From Prevotella sp. (GTDB taxonomy: Bacteria; Bacteroidota; Bacteroidia; Bacteroidales; Bacteroidaceae), in NCBI GenBank assembly GCA_017417465.1, contig JAFPZD010000141.1, positions 1 to 64,000 on the forward strand: DNA of 64,000 bases, in the 5' to 3' direction. Positions 1 to 9,060 of this stretch are shown piece after piece (positions within the stretch are counted from its first letter, which is position 1; each line of letters starts with the position of its first letter). The notes under the pieces were generated by a model. That model saw nothing but the letters and a program-made list of their open reading frames with translations. It had not been told where the DNA came from and ran no database searches. Made by a program: the position numbers and the translations under genes.

Positions 1-515
1 CCCCGTGCCAGCCCGTTGGCTCGATAGAGCCAGTTTCAGAGAGAATGGGTATGATACACTGGCCCTTGACGGGCCAACGTGCTGGCACGGGGCCGCCCCT
101 ACACTGGCGGCATCGCCTGTACCTTGACACTGGCCCTTGACGGGCCATCGGGCTGGCACAAGGCCTGCCCCTACACTGGCGGCATCGCCTGTGCCTTGAC
201 ACTGGCGGCATCGCCTGTACCTTGACACTGGCCCTTGACGGGCCAATGGGCTGGCACGGGGCCTGCCCCTACACTGGCGGCATTGGCACTACTCCTACAC
301 TGGCGGCATTGGCACTGGCGAGCATGCCGGCCCTGTCTGTTGTTTTCACACCTTAAGAATCCATTCACCAAAACCAGCTGTTATACAAATACTTAGCACC
401 AAAGTGAAGGGTTGGAAGAAAACAGCATTTATTCCAAATAGGTCATAAGAAAGTAAGCATTCGATAAACTACAGGTAGTTGCACCTATATATTGTAGTAA
501 CAACAGCTACAACAA
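1..515 (-). repeat. Long non-coding repeat, copy 1 (tandem hairpin units plus conserved 200-nt module)
   Basis: This gene-free stretch holds several copies of a unit of roughly 70-80 nt carrying the hairpin GGCCC-TTGAC-GGGCC and the phrase CCCCTACACTGGCGGCAT (positions 1-325). A non-repetitive module follows (about 326-515) and ends just before the GH25 gene. Read on the minus strand, the whole block matches 24641-25045 on the plus strand, including the unique module, with many point differences and more tandem units here. The short ORF inside it (171-371) is repeat translation. The element may continue left of the window. Function is unknown. It could be a non-autonomous mobile element, a structured RNA or a recombination substrate. 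Confidence 0.85.
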
Positions 516-537
516 ATGATGAAAAGATGCCGGTGGG

Positions 538-1425
538 CTAATCCCGGTAGGCATCGACACCAATGGTTTCCTGACTGCCGATGGTAAGCTGTCGCAGGTC
601 GTAGTAGGAGCCATTGTAGATGTCGAGGTCTACTTCGCCCTTGATGCCTGGCAGTCGTCCGGAGTCGGTGTGCTGCCAGAACTTCCAGGGGCCACGATAG
701 GCTACGCTGTCGACGTAGTAGTGGGCTATCCAGTAGGGGTACTGGTTGAACACCGTGTCGTTGAGATAGTCGAGCTTGAAGCGGTAGTAGGTATAGAGAA
801 TGGGCTTTACGTGGTAGTGTGCCTCGACAATCTGGAGCCACTCGAGGACGTCGCGCTGGAACTCGCGCAAAGGCTTGTCTTGAGGCTTCACCTCGACGTC
901 GAGCACTGGCGGCAGATCGCCCTTGCGCAGCTCTACCTGCCGAAGGAAGAAGTCAGCCTGGTCGCGAGGTGACGACAGGTTGCTGTAGTAGTGGTAGGCG
1001 CCACGCGTAAACCCATATTCGTAGGCCTGCTGGAAATTGTACTCAAAGCAGGGGTCCACGCGGTTGGCACCCTCGGTGGCCTTGATCATGACGAAGCGCA
1101 AGGGGCACTCGTCGATGGTGGCACGGTTGCGCAGCAGCTCCCAGTCGATGCGCCCTTGATGGTGAGAGACGTCGATGCCGTGGATGTCGTAACCAGCGGG
1201 ACAGCTCACTTCACCATAGAGGGCCTTCCAGCGGAAGCCGTAAGGCGAGACGAAGAAATAGTAGAAGAGCCACACATAGAGTGAGACGACGAGGACGGCT
1301 CCCCCCCATCGTGCCCATCGGGGCAGCGACAAGTGGAAAGAAGCGAGCCACCCGCCACGTTTCTTACGTTGGCTGGCAGCTCGCGTGTTCTTCCGCTTTT
1401 GTGGCGTCGTCTTACGTTTAGGCAT
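538..1425 (-). CDS. GH25 family lysozyme (muramidase), membrane-anchored
   Basis: Glycoside hydrolase family 25 enzymes cleave the MurNAc-GlcNAc bond of peptidoglycan. The 295-aa protein starts with a Lys/Arg-rich cytoplasmic tail (1-25), then one membrane segment (about 38-60), then a GH25 barrel from about residue 80. Family motifs are visible: GIDVSHHQG (Asp85), LDVEV around 175-179 with the expected acidic catalytic residues, and the closing QHTDSGRLPGIKGEVDLDIY. The anchor suggests it works on the periplasmic face. It lies 33 nt downstream of the pfp gene on the same strand and has no promoter of its own that I can see. It could be a house-keeping wall hydrolase or a remnant phage-type lysozyme; the anchor favours the first. 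Confidence 0.9.
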   Translation of the reverse strand: MPKRKTTPQKRKNTRAASQRKKRGGWLASFHLSLPRWARWGGAVLVVSLYVWLFYYFFVSPYGFRWKALYGEVSCPAGYDIHGIDVSHHQGRIDWELLRNRATIDECPLRFVMIKATEGANRVDPCFEYNFQQAYEYGFTRGAYHYYSNLSSPRDQADFFLRQVELRKGDLPPVLDVEVKPQDKPLREFQRDVLEWLQIVEAHYHVKPILYTYYRFKLDYLNDTVFNQYPYWIAHYYVDSVAYRGPWKFWQHTDSGRLPGIKGEVDLDIYNGSYYDLRQLTIGSQETIGVDAYRD

Positions 1426-1458
1426 CGGGGTGTTGGTCGCGATGTCAAGTGAAGCGTG

Positions 1459-3102
1459 TTACTTGCTCTGCTCCAGAGCCAGCGTCTTGGATGGACGGTC
1501 GCAGACCTCAGTGGGTCCCCAGTACTGGATAGGACCGGGATAGAGGTAAGCCGTCTCGTGAGCCCAGCGGTTGCGCTGTGCAGCAAACGTCTTGAAGGGC
1601 TTGCCGTTCAGGTCGACGAGGGCCTTGCGAATGACGGGCTTCATCTTACCAGCACGGCGCTCCATGTTCATCATCATCGTGATGGGCACACCACCGGCAA
1701 TCCATTCATCGGCAGGAGCCGTGGTGTTCTTCACGATGGCCATGTAGCCAGTCTTGCCAGCAGCAATGAGCTGTGCAGCACTGTTACCAAGGGCGTAGCA
1801 GTAGTCGGCATCGAAGTTCGACGGAGCTGCGCAGCGTCCCTCATAGCCAAAGAAGTGGGTCTGCGTGGCGAAGTTGCCATTGTACTTGCCCCAGCGCTTG
1901 TATTTCTCGACGCGCTGTGCCACCATCGTAGCCAGCAGCTTCTCGGTCTCGATCTGGCTCACCTGCACGTTGCCGTGGGGGTCGCGGTCGAAGGCCAGCT
2001 GACGGGCAACGTTCATCGGCAGTGCGTTGAACACCAGCAGGTTCTCGTCGTCGAGCTGACTCTTGATGAAGTCGATAAGGTCGTTGCGCGACATCGACAG
2101 GTTCTGGCTCTCAGGCATCGAGAGCACGTCGTTCATCTGGGCAATGAGGCGCTTGATGTGGGGAATGAACTCGATGATGCCTTCGGGGATGATGACGGTA
2201 CCGAAGTTGTTGCCATCGGCTGAGCGGCGCAGCACGGAGTCGGCGATGTAGTCGACGACGTCGTTGAGCGACATGTTCTGCTGCTCAATCTCCTCGGAGA
2301 TAAGGCAGACGTTGGGCTGGGTCTGCAGTGCACACTCCAGTGCAATATGGCTGGCCGAGCGGCCCATCACCTTGATGAAATGCCAGTACTTGCGGGCCGA
2401 GTTGCAGTCGCGCTCGATGTTGCCGATAAGCTCGCTGTAGACCTTGCAAGCAGTGTCGAAGCCGAACGATGTCTCAATCTGGTCGTTCTTCAGGTCGCCG
2501 TCGATAGTCTTCGGGCAGCCGATGACCTGCACACCGTAGTTCTTGGCAGCATAGTATTCGGCCAGCACGCAGGCATTGGTGTTCGAGTCGTCGCCACCAA
2601 TGATGACAATAGCCTTGATGTTCAGCTCGCGGATAATCTCCAGACCCTTCTCGAACTGCTCTTCCTTCTCCAGCTTCGTACGTCCGGAGCCAATCATATC
2701 GAAGCCACCGGTGTTGCGGTACTCATCGATGATATCCTTGGTCAGCTCCATGTAGTTGTGCTCAACGAGGCCGCTGGGACCCATCAGGAAGCCATAGAGA
2801 CGACTCTCGGGATTCAGGCGCTTCACGGCATCGAAGAGACCCGTGATGACGTTGTGGCCGCCAGGAGCCTGTCCGCCACTGAGGATGATACCCACGTTCA
2901 TGGGCTCATGCTTCGTCTCATCGCCCGGAACGAACTCGACGAGGGGCATGCCGTAGGTGTTAGGGAAGAGACGCTTGATGTCTTCCTGATTGTCTACACT
3001 CTGGGTGGGAGCGCCCTCCTTCACCTTCACAGCACCTTTCAACCCAACGGGAAGTTTGGGCTGATAGGCGGCTCTTGCAATCTGCAATGCACTTTTTTCC
3101 AT
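1459..3102 (-). CDS. pfp: Pyrophosphate-dependent 6-phosphofructokinase
   Basis: It catalyses the reversible phosphorylation of fructose 6-phosphate with PPi as donor (diphosphate--fructose-6-phosphate 1-phosphotransferase) in cytosolic glycolysis and gluconeogenesis. The 547-aa length matches the long PFP subfamily. The phosphate-binding loop ILSGGQAPGG is at about 73-82. The donor-selective residues are of PPi type: GGDDS (169-173, Asp where ATP enzymes have Gly) and PKTIDGDL (197-204, Lys where ATP enzymes have Gly). MGRSASH follows. It is transcribed from a -7 box at 3148-3156, diverging from the plus-strand operon, and is followed by the GH25 gene. An ATP-type PFK is encoded at 10576-11553 and a membrane pyrophosphatase at 32977-35169. 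Confidence 0.96.
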   Translation of the reverse strand: MEKSALQIARAAYQPKLPVGLKGAVKVKEGAPTQSVDNQEDIKRLFPNTYGMPLVEFVPGDETKHEPMNVGIILSGGQAPGGHNVITGLFDAVKRLNPESRLYGFLMGPSGLVEHNYMELTKDIIDEYRNTGGFDMIGSGRTKLEKEEQFEKGLEIIRELNIKAIVIIGGDDSNTNACVLAEYYAAKNYGVQVIGCPKTIDGDLKNDQIETSFGFDTACKVYSELIGNIERDCNSARKYWHFIKVMGRSASHIALECALQTQPNVCLISEEIEQQNMSLNDVVDYIADSVLRRSADGNNFGTVIIPEGIIEFIPHIKRLIAQMNDVLSMPESQNLSMSRNDLIDFIKSQLDDENLLVFNALPMNVARQLAFDRDPHGNVQVSQIETEKLLATMVAQRVEKYKRWGKYNGNFATQTHFFGYEGRCAAPSNFDADYCYALGNSAAQLIAAGKTGYMAIVKNTTAPADEWIAGGVPITMMMNMERRAGKMKPVIRKALVDLNGKPFKTFAAQRNRWAHETAYLYPGPIQYWGPTEVCDRPSKTLALEQSK

Positions 3103-3147
3103 AATCTTTTTACGCTTGGTATTTATTGAATAAAACGGTTTCGGGAT

Positions 3148-3156
3148 GCAAAGGTA
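3148..3156 (-). promoter_or_regulatory. Bacteroidetes -7 box for pfp
   Basis: On the minus strand this reads TACCTTTGC, the Bacteroidetes primary sigma -7 consensus TAnnTTTGC, 46 nt upstream of the pfp start codon. Confidence 0.7.
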
Positions 3157-3231
3157 AGGCTTTTTCTGCTAAATTTCACATAAAAAAAAGATTTTTTTCG
3201 AAGAAATGATGGCCGTTTCATTTTTTTTTGC

Positions 3232-3240
3232 TATCTTTGC
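3232..3240 (+). promoter_or_regulatory. Bacteroidetes -7 box for the 3270-9985 operon
   Basis: TATCTTTGC fits TAnnTTTGC and lies 30 nt upstream of the ATG at 3270. It is preceded by a T-rich stretch. It is probably the main promoter of the six-gene run that follows. Confidence 0.75.
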
Positions 3241-3269
3241 CCTTTGAAGTAACTTTTTGTGAAACAGAC

Positions 3270-3539
3270 ATGGCAAACAAGAGAACATTGAAGCAGGCAA
3301 TCAACCTGATTTCTGAAGAGTTGTTCGTAGAGTGTGTGGCCGCTTCACTCTATGGCAACGAGAAGCATCCCGAGAACACCGAAGCGCTACTGTCGTCAAT
3401 CATCAAGATGCAGGCTGACTACATTTCCCGCGTGTCACACCCCGAGCCGGGCATGAAAGCCAGTCAGTATTTTAACAATCTGCGCGAAAGCTTCACGAAA
3501 CAAGTGAGCGAAATCGTAGACCAAATCAATAATTTGTAA
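3270..3539 (+). CDS. Conserved small hypothetical protein
   Basis: An 89-aa soluble, mainly helical protein beginning MANKRTLKQAINLISEELF. I do not recognise a named domain. I chose the ATG at 3270 because an upstream TTG (3228) would place the promoter -7 box inside the coding region. The stop codon is followed with no gap by the ATG of the acyltransferase at 3540, so translation is probably coupled. It is the first gene of a tightly packed operon. Length, charge pattern and position suggest a conserved Bacteroidales protein, but its function is unknown. Confidence 0.75.
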   Translation: MANKRTLKQAINLISEELFVECVAASLYGNEKHPENTEALLSSIIKMQADYISRVSHPEPGMKASQYFNNLRESFTKQVSEIVDQINNL

Positions 3540-4094
3540 ATGTGGAAACGAATCTGTAGCTGGCTGTTGTTCAAGCGTTGGAGATTCAAGGTCGAGGTGG
3601 ACCAGCTCCATCCCGACAAGTACATCATTTGTCTGGCGCCGCACACCAGCAACTGGGACTTCGTTGTTGGCCAGCTTTACAACACGGCGTGTGGCCTGCA
3701 CAGCAACTTCATGATGAAGAAGGAGTGGTTCTTTTGGCCACTCGGCCCGTTGTTCCGCCGCATGGGTGGCATACCCGTGGAGCGCAGTCGTCACACCAGC
3801 ATGACTGACAGCATTGCTGCTGCTGCCAGGCAAGCCGACACGTTCTGCCTCTGCATCACGCCTGAAGGCACACGGTCGCGGGTCGAGGAGTGGAAGAAAG
3901 GCTTCTATTTTATAGCCCTGAAGGCCGAGCTGCCCATCCTGCTCTACGGCCTGGACTATGAGCGTCGCCTTATCCAGTGCACCAAGACCATCATCCCCTC
4001 TGGTAACCTCGATGAAGACATGCGCCAGATCAAGCTCTACTTCAAGGACTTCAAGGGCCGACGACCCGAAAACTTCAGCATCGGAAATGTATAG
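3540..4094 (+). CDS. 1-acyl-sn-glycerol-3-phosphate acyltransferase-like protein (PlsC family)
   Basis: A 184-aa lysophospholipid-acyltransferase-fold protein. The catalytic HX4D motif is HTSNWD (about residues 36-41) and the glycerophosphate-binding motif is PEGTRS (about 110-115), both in the expected order. It is short for a true PlsC and lacks an obvious N-terminal membrane helix. This matches the small PlsC-like acyltransferases common in Bacteroidetes, whose acceptor is often not known. Its ATG abuts the stop codon of the 3270 gene, and its own last 8 nt overlap the start of the large secreted protein (4087). Likely role: membrane lipid acylation at the cytoplasmic face. The exact substrate is uncertain. 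Confidence 0.85.
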   Translation: MWKRICSWLLFKRWRFKVEVDQLHPDKYIICLAPHTSNWDFVVGQLYNTACGLHSNFMMKKEWFFWPLGPLFRRMGGIPVERSRHTSMTDSIAAAARQADTFCLCITPEGTRSRVEEWKKGFYFIALKAELPILLYGLDYERRLIQCTKTIIPSGNLDEDMRQIKLYFKDFKGRRPENFSIGNV

Positions 4095-6723
4095 GAGAAA
4101 CGTCTTTGCCCTGAGCAGTCACAAGATGCCCATAGCCCTCGTGGCTGTGTTGGCATCTGTTCTTTCTTTTGCCATAAAAAGCCACGCCCAGGTCACCTCA
4201 TGGGGCAACATTGACTACAAGGGTGAGCCGTGGGTGAAGAACGTGTCACGCCCCTACTCCATCGACCGTGGACTCGACGGACGCCACCTCGCCCTCTGGG
4301 CCAGCCACGGGCGCTACTACGACCAGGGCAAGGGACATTGGAAATGGCAGCGACCCGCCCTCTTCTGCACCAACGAGGACTTGTTCACGCAGACCATCGT
4401 CGTGCCCTACCTCATTCCCATGCTCGAGCGTGCCGGTGCCGTAGTGTTCACACCCCGTGAGCGCGATTGGCAGCGCCATGAGGTGATTGTCGACAACGAC
4501 GATGCACAGGGGCTCATCAACTACCGTGAAACGAACTACCAGCACCAGTGGTCACAGACCGGCCCTGGCTTTGCCCATCGGCAGGAGCTCTACCACGACG
4601 GTGAAAACCCGTTTACCAGCGGCACCGCCCGCAAGGCCGAGACCACCCGCAGCCACAACCGCGTCAGCACCGTCAGCTATCAGCCACTGCTGCCTGAGAG
4701 TGGGCGCTATGCCGTCTACGTCAGCTACCTCACCGTGCCTGGCAGCATCGACGACGCCTGCTACACCGTGTGGCACAAAGGGCAGGCCACAGAGTTTCGC
4801 GTCAACCAGCAGATGGGCGGTTCGACGTGGGTCTACCTTGGCACCTTCGACTTCGATGCAGGCTGTAACGAGCAGAACCGTGTGGAGTTAACCAACCAGA
4901 GCAGTCACCGCAACGGTATCGTTACAACCGACGCCGTGCGCTTTGGGGGCGGCATGGGCAACATTGTGCGCGGGGGTACTACCAGCGGACTGCCACGCTG
5001 CCTCGAAGGGGCACGCTACTACGCCCAGTGGGCAGGCATGCCCTACAACATCTATAGCGGCAAGCAGGGGCTGAACGACTATAGCGACGACATCAATGTT
5101 AGATCGCTGATGACCAACCTGCTTTGCGGCGGTTCCTGCTTTGCTCCCGACTCGGCTGGTCGCGGCGTACCCATCGAGCTATCGCTGGCTGTCCATAGCG
5201 ATGCAGGCTTTACGGAGACAGGCGAGGGCGTCTTTGGCACGCTCTCCATCTGCACCACGCAGAAGGGCGACAGCCTGTTGGCGGCAGGTCTCTCACGCAA
5301 GGCCTCCCTCGAGCTGGCCACGGATCTTCTTGAGAACACCACACGCGACATGGAATACCGTTACGGCACGTGGACCAAGCGTAAGATCTACGACCGCAAC
5401 TACTCTGAGACCCGACTGCCCATCGTGCCCAGCGCCATCCTCGAAACCATGTCCCACCAGAACTTCGGCGATATGCGCTACGGCCAGGATCCCAACTTCC
5501 GCTTCATGCTGGCTCGCTCTATTTACAAGACCCTGCTGCGCTACGTCTCGCTACGCCATGACAAGCGCTGCGCCGTGCAGCCCCTGCCACCCGACAACTT
5601 CCACATTGAGTTTACGCGCAAGCAGGGAGAAATCAAGATTAACTGGCAGGGTGTCATCGACGGCCAGGAGTCTTCATCAGAGCCGACAGGCTATGTCCTC
5701 TACATGTCAATCGGCAATGGCGGTTACGACAATGGCACACTGCTGCGTGGCACGTCGTGCACCGTCAAACTCGTACCCGGCTTGCTCTATCACTTCCGCA
5801 TCACTGCCGTCAACGAGGGTGGCGAGAGCTTCCCAACTGAGGAATTATCGGCCTACTATCAGCCTCGCTCTCATCGGAAGATATTGGTCGTCAACGGATT
5901 CCACCGCCTATCGTCACCGGCCGTCAGCCGTTATGGACAAGGGTTCGACCTCGACGAGGACGCTGGCGTCAGCTATGGTCGAACGGCAGGACTGCTGGGG
6001 CGCCAGCTCGTCTTTGACCCACGGCAGATAGGCATCGAGGACTCCACCGGACTGGGCTACAGCAGCGATGAGCTAGCTGGACACTTTATCGCCGGCAACG
6101 AGTTCAACAACGTGCGCACCCATGCCGAGGCAATCAGTGCCACGGGGCGCTTCAGCATTGTCAGTTGCTCGGCACAGGCATTGGAGGGCGGGCACATCAA
6201 TCTGGGTGAGTTCGACGTCGTCGACCTTCTGCTCGGACTTGAGAAAGACGATGGTCACAGCCTCGTGCCCTACAAGACTTTCAAGCCCGCTATGCAGACA
6301 GCCCTGCGGGCCTACACCTCCATTGGCGGGCGACTGCTGGTCAGCGGTGCATTCGTAGGCAGCGACCAAACGACCGCCGCCGACCGTGCTTTCATCAACG
6401 ACGTGCTCAAGACTGAGTACGCTGGCACCAACAGTCTCCCTGACGGCACCATCCGTGGACTGAACCTCAACTTCGGCATCTGGCGACAGCTCAACGAGCA
6501 ACACTATGCCGCCACACATACTGACATACTGATGCCTGTGGCCACCACCTCGGCAGCCTTCCCTGCCATGCTCTACGCCAACAACCAAACCAGTGCAGGC
6601 GTGGCCTACGACGGCAACGACTACAAATCCTTCGTCATGGGTTTCCCCTTCGAGTGTATCACCGACCGCAGGGCTCGCGAAGGACTTATGATCGGAATAC
6701 TCAATTTTCTAACAACCAAATGA
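4087..6723 (+). CDS. Secreted amidase-like / golvesin-domain / FN3 protein (often annotated 'xanthan lyase')
   Basis: An 878-aa exported protein. A signal peptide is visible at 1-35 (basic start, hydrophobic core, SHAQ). A golvesin-C-like beta domain follows at about 178-288, containing LLPESGRYAVYVSY. It appears inserted in an N-acetylmuramoyl-L-alanine-amidase-like fold (LSLAVHSDAGF near 362, ILETMSHQNFGD near 452). Then come a fibronectin type III domain (about 500-595) and a C-terminal alpha/beta domain resembling class I glutamine-amidotransferase-like folds. The start is the ATG at 4087, overlapping the acyltransferase stop; longer in-frame starts would lie deep in that gene and spoil the signal peptide. 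Proteins of this build are annotated as xanthan lyase in Bacteroides without biochemical proof; a peptidoglycan or polysaccharide target is equally plausible. Confidence 0.8.
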   Translation: MYRRNVFALSSHKMPIALVAVLASVLSFAIKSHAQVTSWGNIDYKGEPWVKNVSRPYSIDRGLDGRHLALWASHGRYYDQGKGHWKWQRPALFCTNEDLFTQTIVVPYLIPMLERAGAVVFTPRERDWQRHEVIVDNDDAQGLINYRETNYQHQWSQTGPGFAHRQELYHDGENPFTSGTARKAETTRSHNRVSTVSYQPLLPESGRYAVYVSYLTVPGSIDDACYTVWHKGQATEFRVNQQMGGSTWVYLGTFDFDAGCNEQNRVELTNQSSHRNGIVTTDAVRFGGGMGNIVRGGTTSGLPRCLEGARYYAQWAGMPYNIYSGKQGLNDYSDDINVRSLMTNLLCGGSCFAPDSAGRGVPIELSLAVHSDAGFTETGEGVFGTLSICTTQKGDSLLAAGLSRKASLELATDLLENTTRDMEYRYGTWTKRKIYDRNYSETRLPIVPSAILETMSHQNFGDMRYGQDPNFRFMLARSIYKTLLRYVSLRHDKRCAVQPLPPDNFHIEFTRKQGEIKINWQGVIDGQESSSEPTGYVLYMSIGNGGYDNGTLLRGTSCTVKLVPGLLYHFRITAVNEGGESFPTEELSAYYQPRSHRKILVVNGFHRLSSPAVSRYGQGFDLDEDAGVSYGRTAGLLGRQLVFDPRQIGIEDSTGLGYSSDELAGHFIAGNEFNNVRTHAEAISATGRFSIVSCSAQALEGGHINLGEFDVVDLLLGLEKDDGHSLVPYKTFKPAMQTALRAYTSIGGRLLVSGAFVGSDQTTAADRAFINDVLKTEYAGTNSLPDGTIRGLNLNFGIWRQLNEQHYAATHTDILMPVATTSAAFPAMLYANNQTSAGVAYDGNDYKSFVMGFPFECITDRRAREGLMIGILNFLTTK

Positions 6724-7034
6724 TTATGGCAAAAATACAAACAAACGCTTCGGGTTCACGTAGCATCGAGATTACTGAACAACATCTCATTACCATCGAC
6801 CGCTATCAGCTGCTTAACGGACTGATAGACTCCAATGGTATCGTCGACGAGACAGTGCTCGACAAGCTGAAGTTCAACATCCGCTCACTGCTCGAATCAG
6901 AGCTGGGCAAGGACAAGGAACTGCTCGACCTCTGCCTCGACGTCGTCTATCACGCCAATATGAAAGCGCTGGGCCTGCAGAACCTCATTGCCCTCTACAA
7001 CGACTGGAAGACCAATGGAGTACAGGCTGACTGA
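6720..7034 (+). CDS. Small conserved hypothetical protein
   Basis: About 104 aa, hydrophilic and helical, with no motif I can name. It starts by an ATGA overlap with the stop of the preceding secreted-protein gene; the second in-frame ATG at 6726 (Met-Ala-Lys) is an equally good start. Its 3' end overlaps the start of ygiQ by 20 nt. It is translated within the 3270-9985 operon. The overlaps on both sides argue that it is a real gene, probably translationally coupled to its neighbours. Confidence 0.7.
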   Translation: MIMAKIQTNASGSRSIEITEQHLITIDRYQLLNGLIDSNGIVDETVLDKLKFNIRSLLESELGKDKELLDLCLDVVYHANMKALGLQNLIALYNDWKTNGVQAD

Positions 7035-9060
7035 CTTTCTCCCCACTACCAAGAAAGAAATGGAGCTGCGGGGATGGGACGTTGCCGACGTCATCCTCTT
7101 CTCAGGCGATGCGTACGTCGACCACCCCTCCTTCGGTGCTGCGGTCATTGGGCGAACCCTCGAGGCCGCCGGCTACCGAGTGGCCATCGTTCCACAGCCC
7201 GACTGGCACGGCGACTATCGTGACTTCCGCAAACTCGGACGGCCACGCCTCTTCTTCGGCATCGCCCCAGGTTGCATGGACTCGATGGTCAACAAGTACA
7301 CTGCCGCTCGCCGTCTGCGCTCCGAGGATGCCTACTCACCCGATGGGCGCCACGACATGCGTCCCGAGTACCCCACCATCGTCTATACCAAAATTCTCAA
7401 GCAGCTTTTCCCCGACGTACCCGTCGTCCTCGGCGGCATTGAGGCATCGCTGCGCCGCCTCACCCATTACGACTACTGGCAGGACCGCCTACGCCCTTGC
7501 ATACTCTGCGATTCAGGAGCCGACCTCATCGTCTACGGTATGGGCGAGAAGCCCATCACCGAACTGGCTCACCGCCTGGCTACAGGTGCGAATATCAAAG
7601 ACATCGATTGCCTGCCACAAACTGTTTGTCTGCAACCAGCAGACTATGTGTTTGCAAGCGACAAGACCATCGTTCTCCACTCCCATGAGGAATGCCTGCA
7701 AAACAAGCGCGCCGAGGCCGAGAACTATCGCCACATCGAAGAGCAGTCGAACATGATGCACGCCCAGACGCTGGTACAGCAGGTGGGCAACCAGTACGTT
7801 GTCGTCAATCCGCCCTACCCGCCCATGACGACGGAAGAGCTCGACGCCACCTACGACCTGCCCTATACGCGCCAGCCACACCCCAAGTATAAGGGCAAGC
7901 GCATACCGGCTTACGACATGATCAAGCACTCGGTGAACATCCATCGCGGGTGCTTCGGCGGCTGCGCTTTCTGCACCATCTCAGCTCACCAGGGCAAGTT
8001 CATCAGTTGCCGCTCAAAGGAGAGCATCCTGCGTGAGGTGAGCCAGGTGTGCCAGATGCCCGACTTCAAGGGCTACCTCAGCGATCTCGGCGGACCTTCG
8101 GCCAACATGTACGGCATGCACGGGCGTAATCTGAAAGCCTGCGAGCACTGCCGGCGTCCCAGCTGCATCAACCCGCAGGTCTGTCCCAACCTCGACACCA
8201 GCCACCAGCGGCTCCTCGACATCTACCATGCCGTCGATGCCCTGCCCGAGGTGAAAAAGAGCTTTATCGGCAGCGGCGTGCGCTACGACCTCTTATTATA
8301 TAGGGGCAGCGACGAGGCTGCCAACCGCTCTGCTGAGCAATACACCCGCGAGCTCATCTGCCATCACGTCAGCGGGCGCCTCAAAGTGGCTCCCGAGCAC
8401 ACCAGCGACCGCGTGCTGCAGCTCATGCGCAAACCCTCCTTTAGCCAGTTCGTACAGTTCAAGCGCATCTTCGACCGCATCAACCGAGAGGAGCACCTGC
8501 GCCAGCAAATCATCCCCTACTTCATCTCGTCGCACCCTGGATGCCACGAGGAAGACATGGCTGAGCTGGCCGTCCTCACCAAAGACATGGACTTTCAATT
8601 AGAGCAGGTGCAGGACTTCACACCAACGCCCATGACCATTGCCACCGAGACATGGTACACGGGCTACGACCCCTACACCCTGGAGCCTGTCTATTCAGCT
8701 CGCACTCCTCGCGAAAAAATTGCCCAGCGGCAGTATTTCTTCTGGTACAAGCCCGAGGAGCAACGGGGCATTGAGCAGAGTCTGCGCCGCATTGGGCGCA
8801 CCGACCTCATTCAGGAGCTTTGCCCGTCAAAGCTCAGAAAACCCAGAGAACCCGAATTATCCGGATTATCCGGAAAAACCGGAAATCCCGGAAATCCCGG
8901 AAAAACCGGAGAATCCGGACAATCCGGAAAACCCGGAAAATCCGGAAACCCCGGAAAGCCCGGCACATCTTCCCCATCCCGCCATGCAAATCATCGAACA
9001 GGCACTCATACCGAAAAGCCCGACAAAGAAATGCGAGGACGGCATCGTCGTCACCCCTGA
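7015..9060 (+). CDS. ygiQ: YgiQ family radical SAM protein with collagen-like C-terminal tail
   Basis: A 681-aa radical SAM protein of the YgiQ family (UPF0313), whose substrate is not established. The N-terminus [18 protein letters not shown] and the [11 protein letters not shown] motif are family hallmarks. The 4Fe-4S cluster motif CX3CX2C is Cys313, Cys317 and Cys320 (CFGGCAFC). I chose the ATG at 7015 because the family starts there. The catalytic part ends near residue 605. The tail (about 615-650) is twelve Gly-X-Y triplets ([12 protein letters not shown] and so on), encoded by a 9-bp tandem repeat, then a basic Ser/Arg/His-rich end. The tail is not typical of the family. The last 77 nt overlap the next gene in another frame. 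Confidence 0.93.
   Translation: MEYRLTDFLPTTKKEMELRGWDVADVILFSGDAYVDHPSFGAAVIGRTLEAAGYRVAIVPQPDWHGDYRDFRKLGRPRLFFGIAPGCMDSMVNKYTAARRLRSEDAYSPDGRHDMRPEYPTIVYTKILKQLFPDVPVVLGGIEASLRRLTHYDYWQDRLRPCILCDSGADLIVYGMGEKPITELAHRLATGANIKDIDCLPQTVCLQPADYVFASDKTIVLHSHEECLQNKRAEAENYRHIEEQSNMMHAQTLVQQVGNQYVVVNPPYPPMTTEELDATYDLPYTRQPHPKYKGKRIPAYDMIKHSVNIHRGCFGGCAFCTISAHQGKFISCRSKESILREVSQVCQMPDFKGYLSDLGGPSANMYGMHGRNLKACEHCRRPSCINPQVCPNLDTSHQRLLDIYHAVDALPEVKKSFIGSGVRYDLLLYRGSDEAANRSAEQYTRELICHHVSGRLKVAPEHTSDRVLQLMRKPSFSQFVQFKRIFDRINREEHLRQQIIPYFISSHPGCHEEDMAELAVLTKDMDFQLEQVQDFTPTPMTIATETWYTGYDPYTLEPVYSARTPREKIAQRQYFFWYKPEEQRGIEQSLRRIGRTDLIQELCPSKLRKPREPELSGLSGKTGNPGNPGKTGESGQSGKPGKSGNPGKPGTSSPSRHANHRTGTHTEKPDKEMRGRHRRHP
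8856..8963 (+). repeat. 9-bp minisatellite (NNNNNCCGG) x12 within ygiQ
   Basis: Twelve contiguous 9-bp units, each five variable bases then CCGG (first ATTATCCGG, last AAAGCCCGG). In the ygiQ frame they encode Gly-X-Y triplets. In the frame of the next gene, upstream of its chosen start, they encode a Pro/Glu/Asn-rich stretch. Because the unit is 9 bp, copy-number change would not shift the frame. Confidence 0.95.

Noticed and set aside
171-371. A 66-aa ORF on the minus strand in the first repeat
   Set aside because: It is translated tandem repeat; the homologous copy at 24641 does not keep the frame as a gene.
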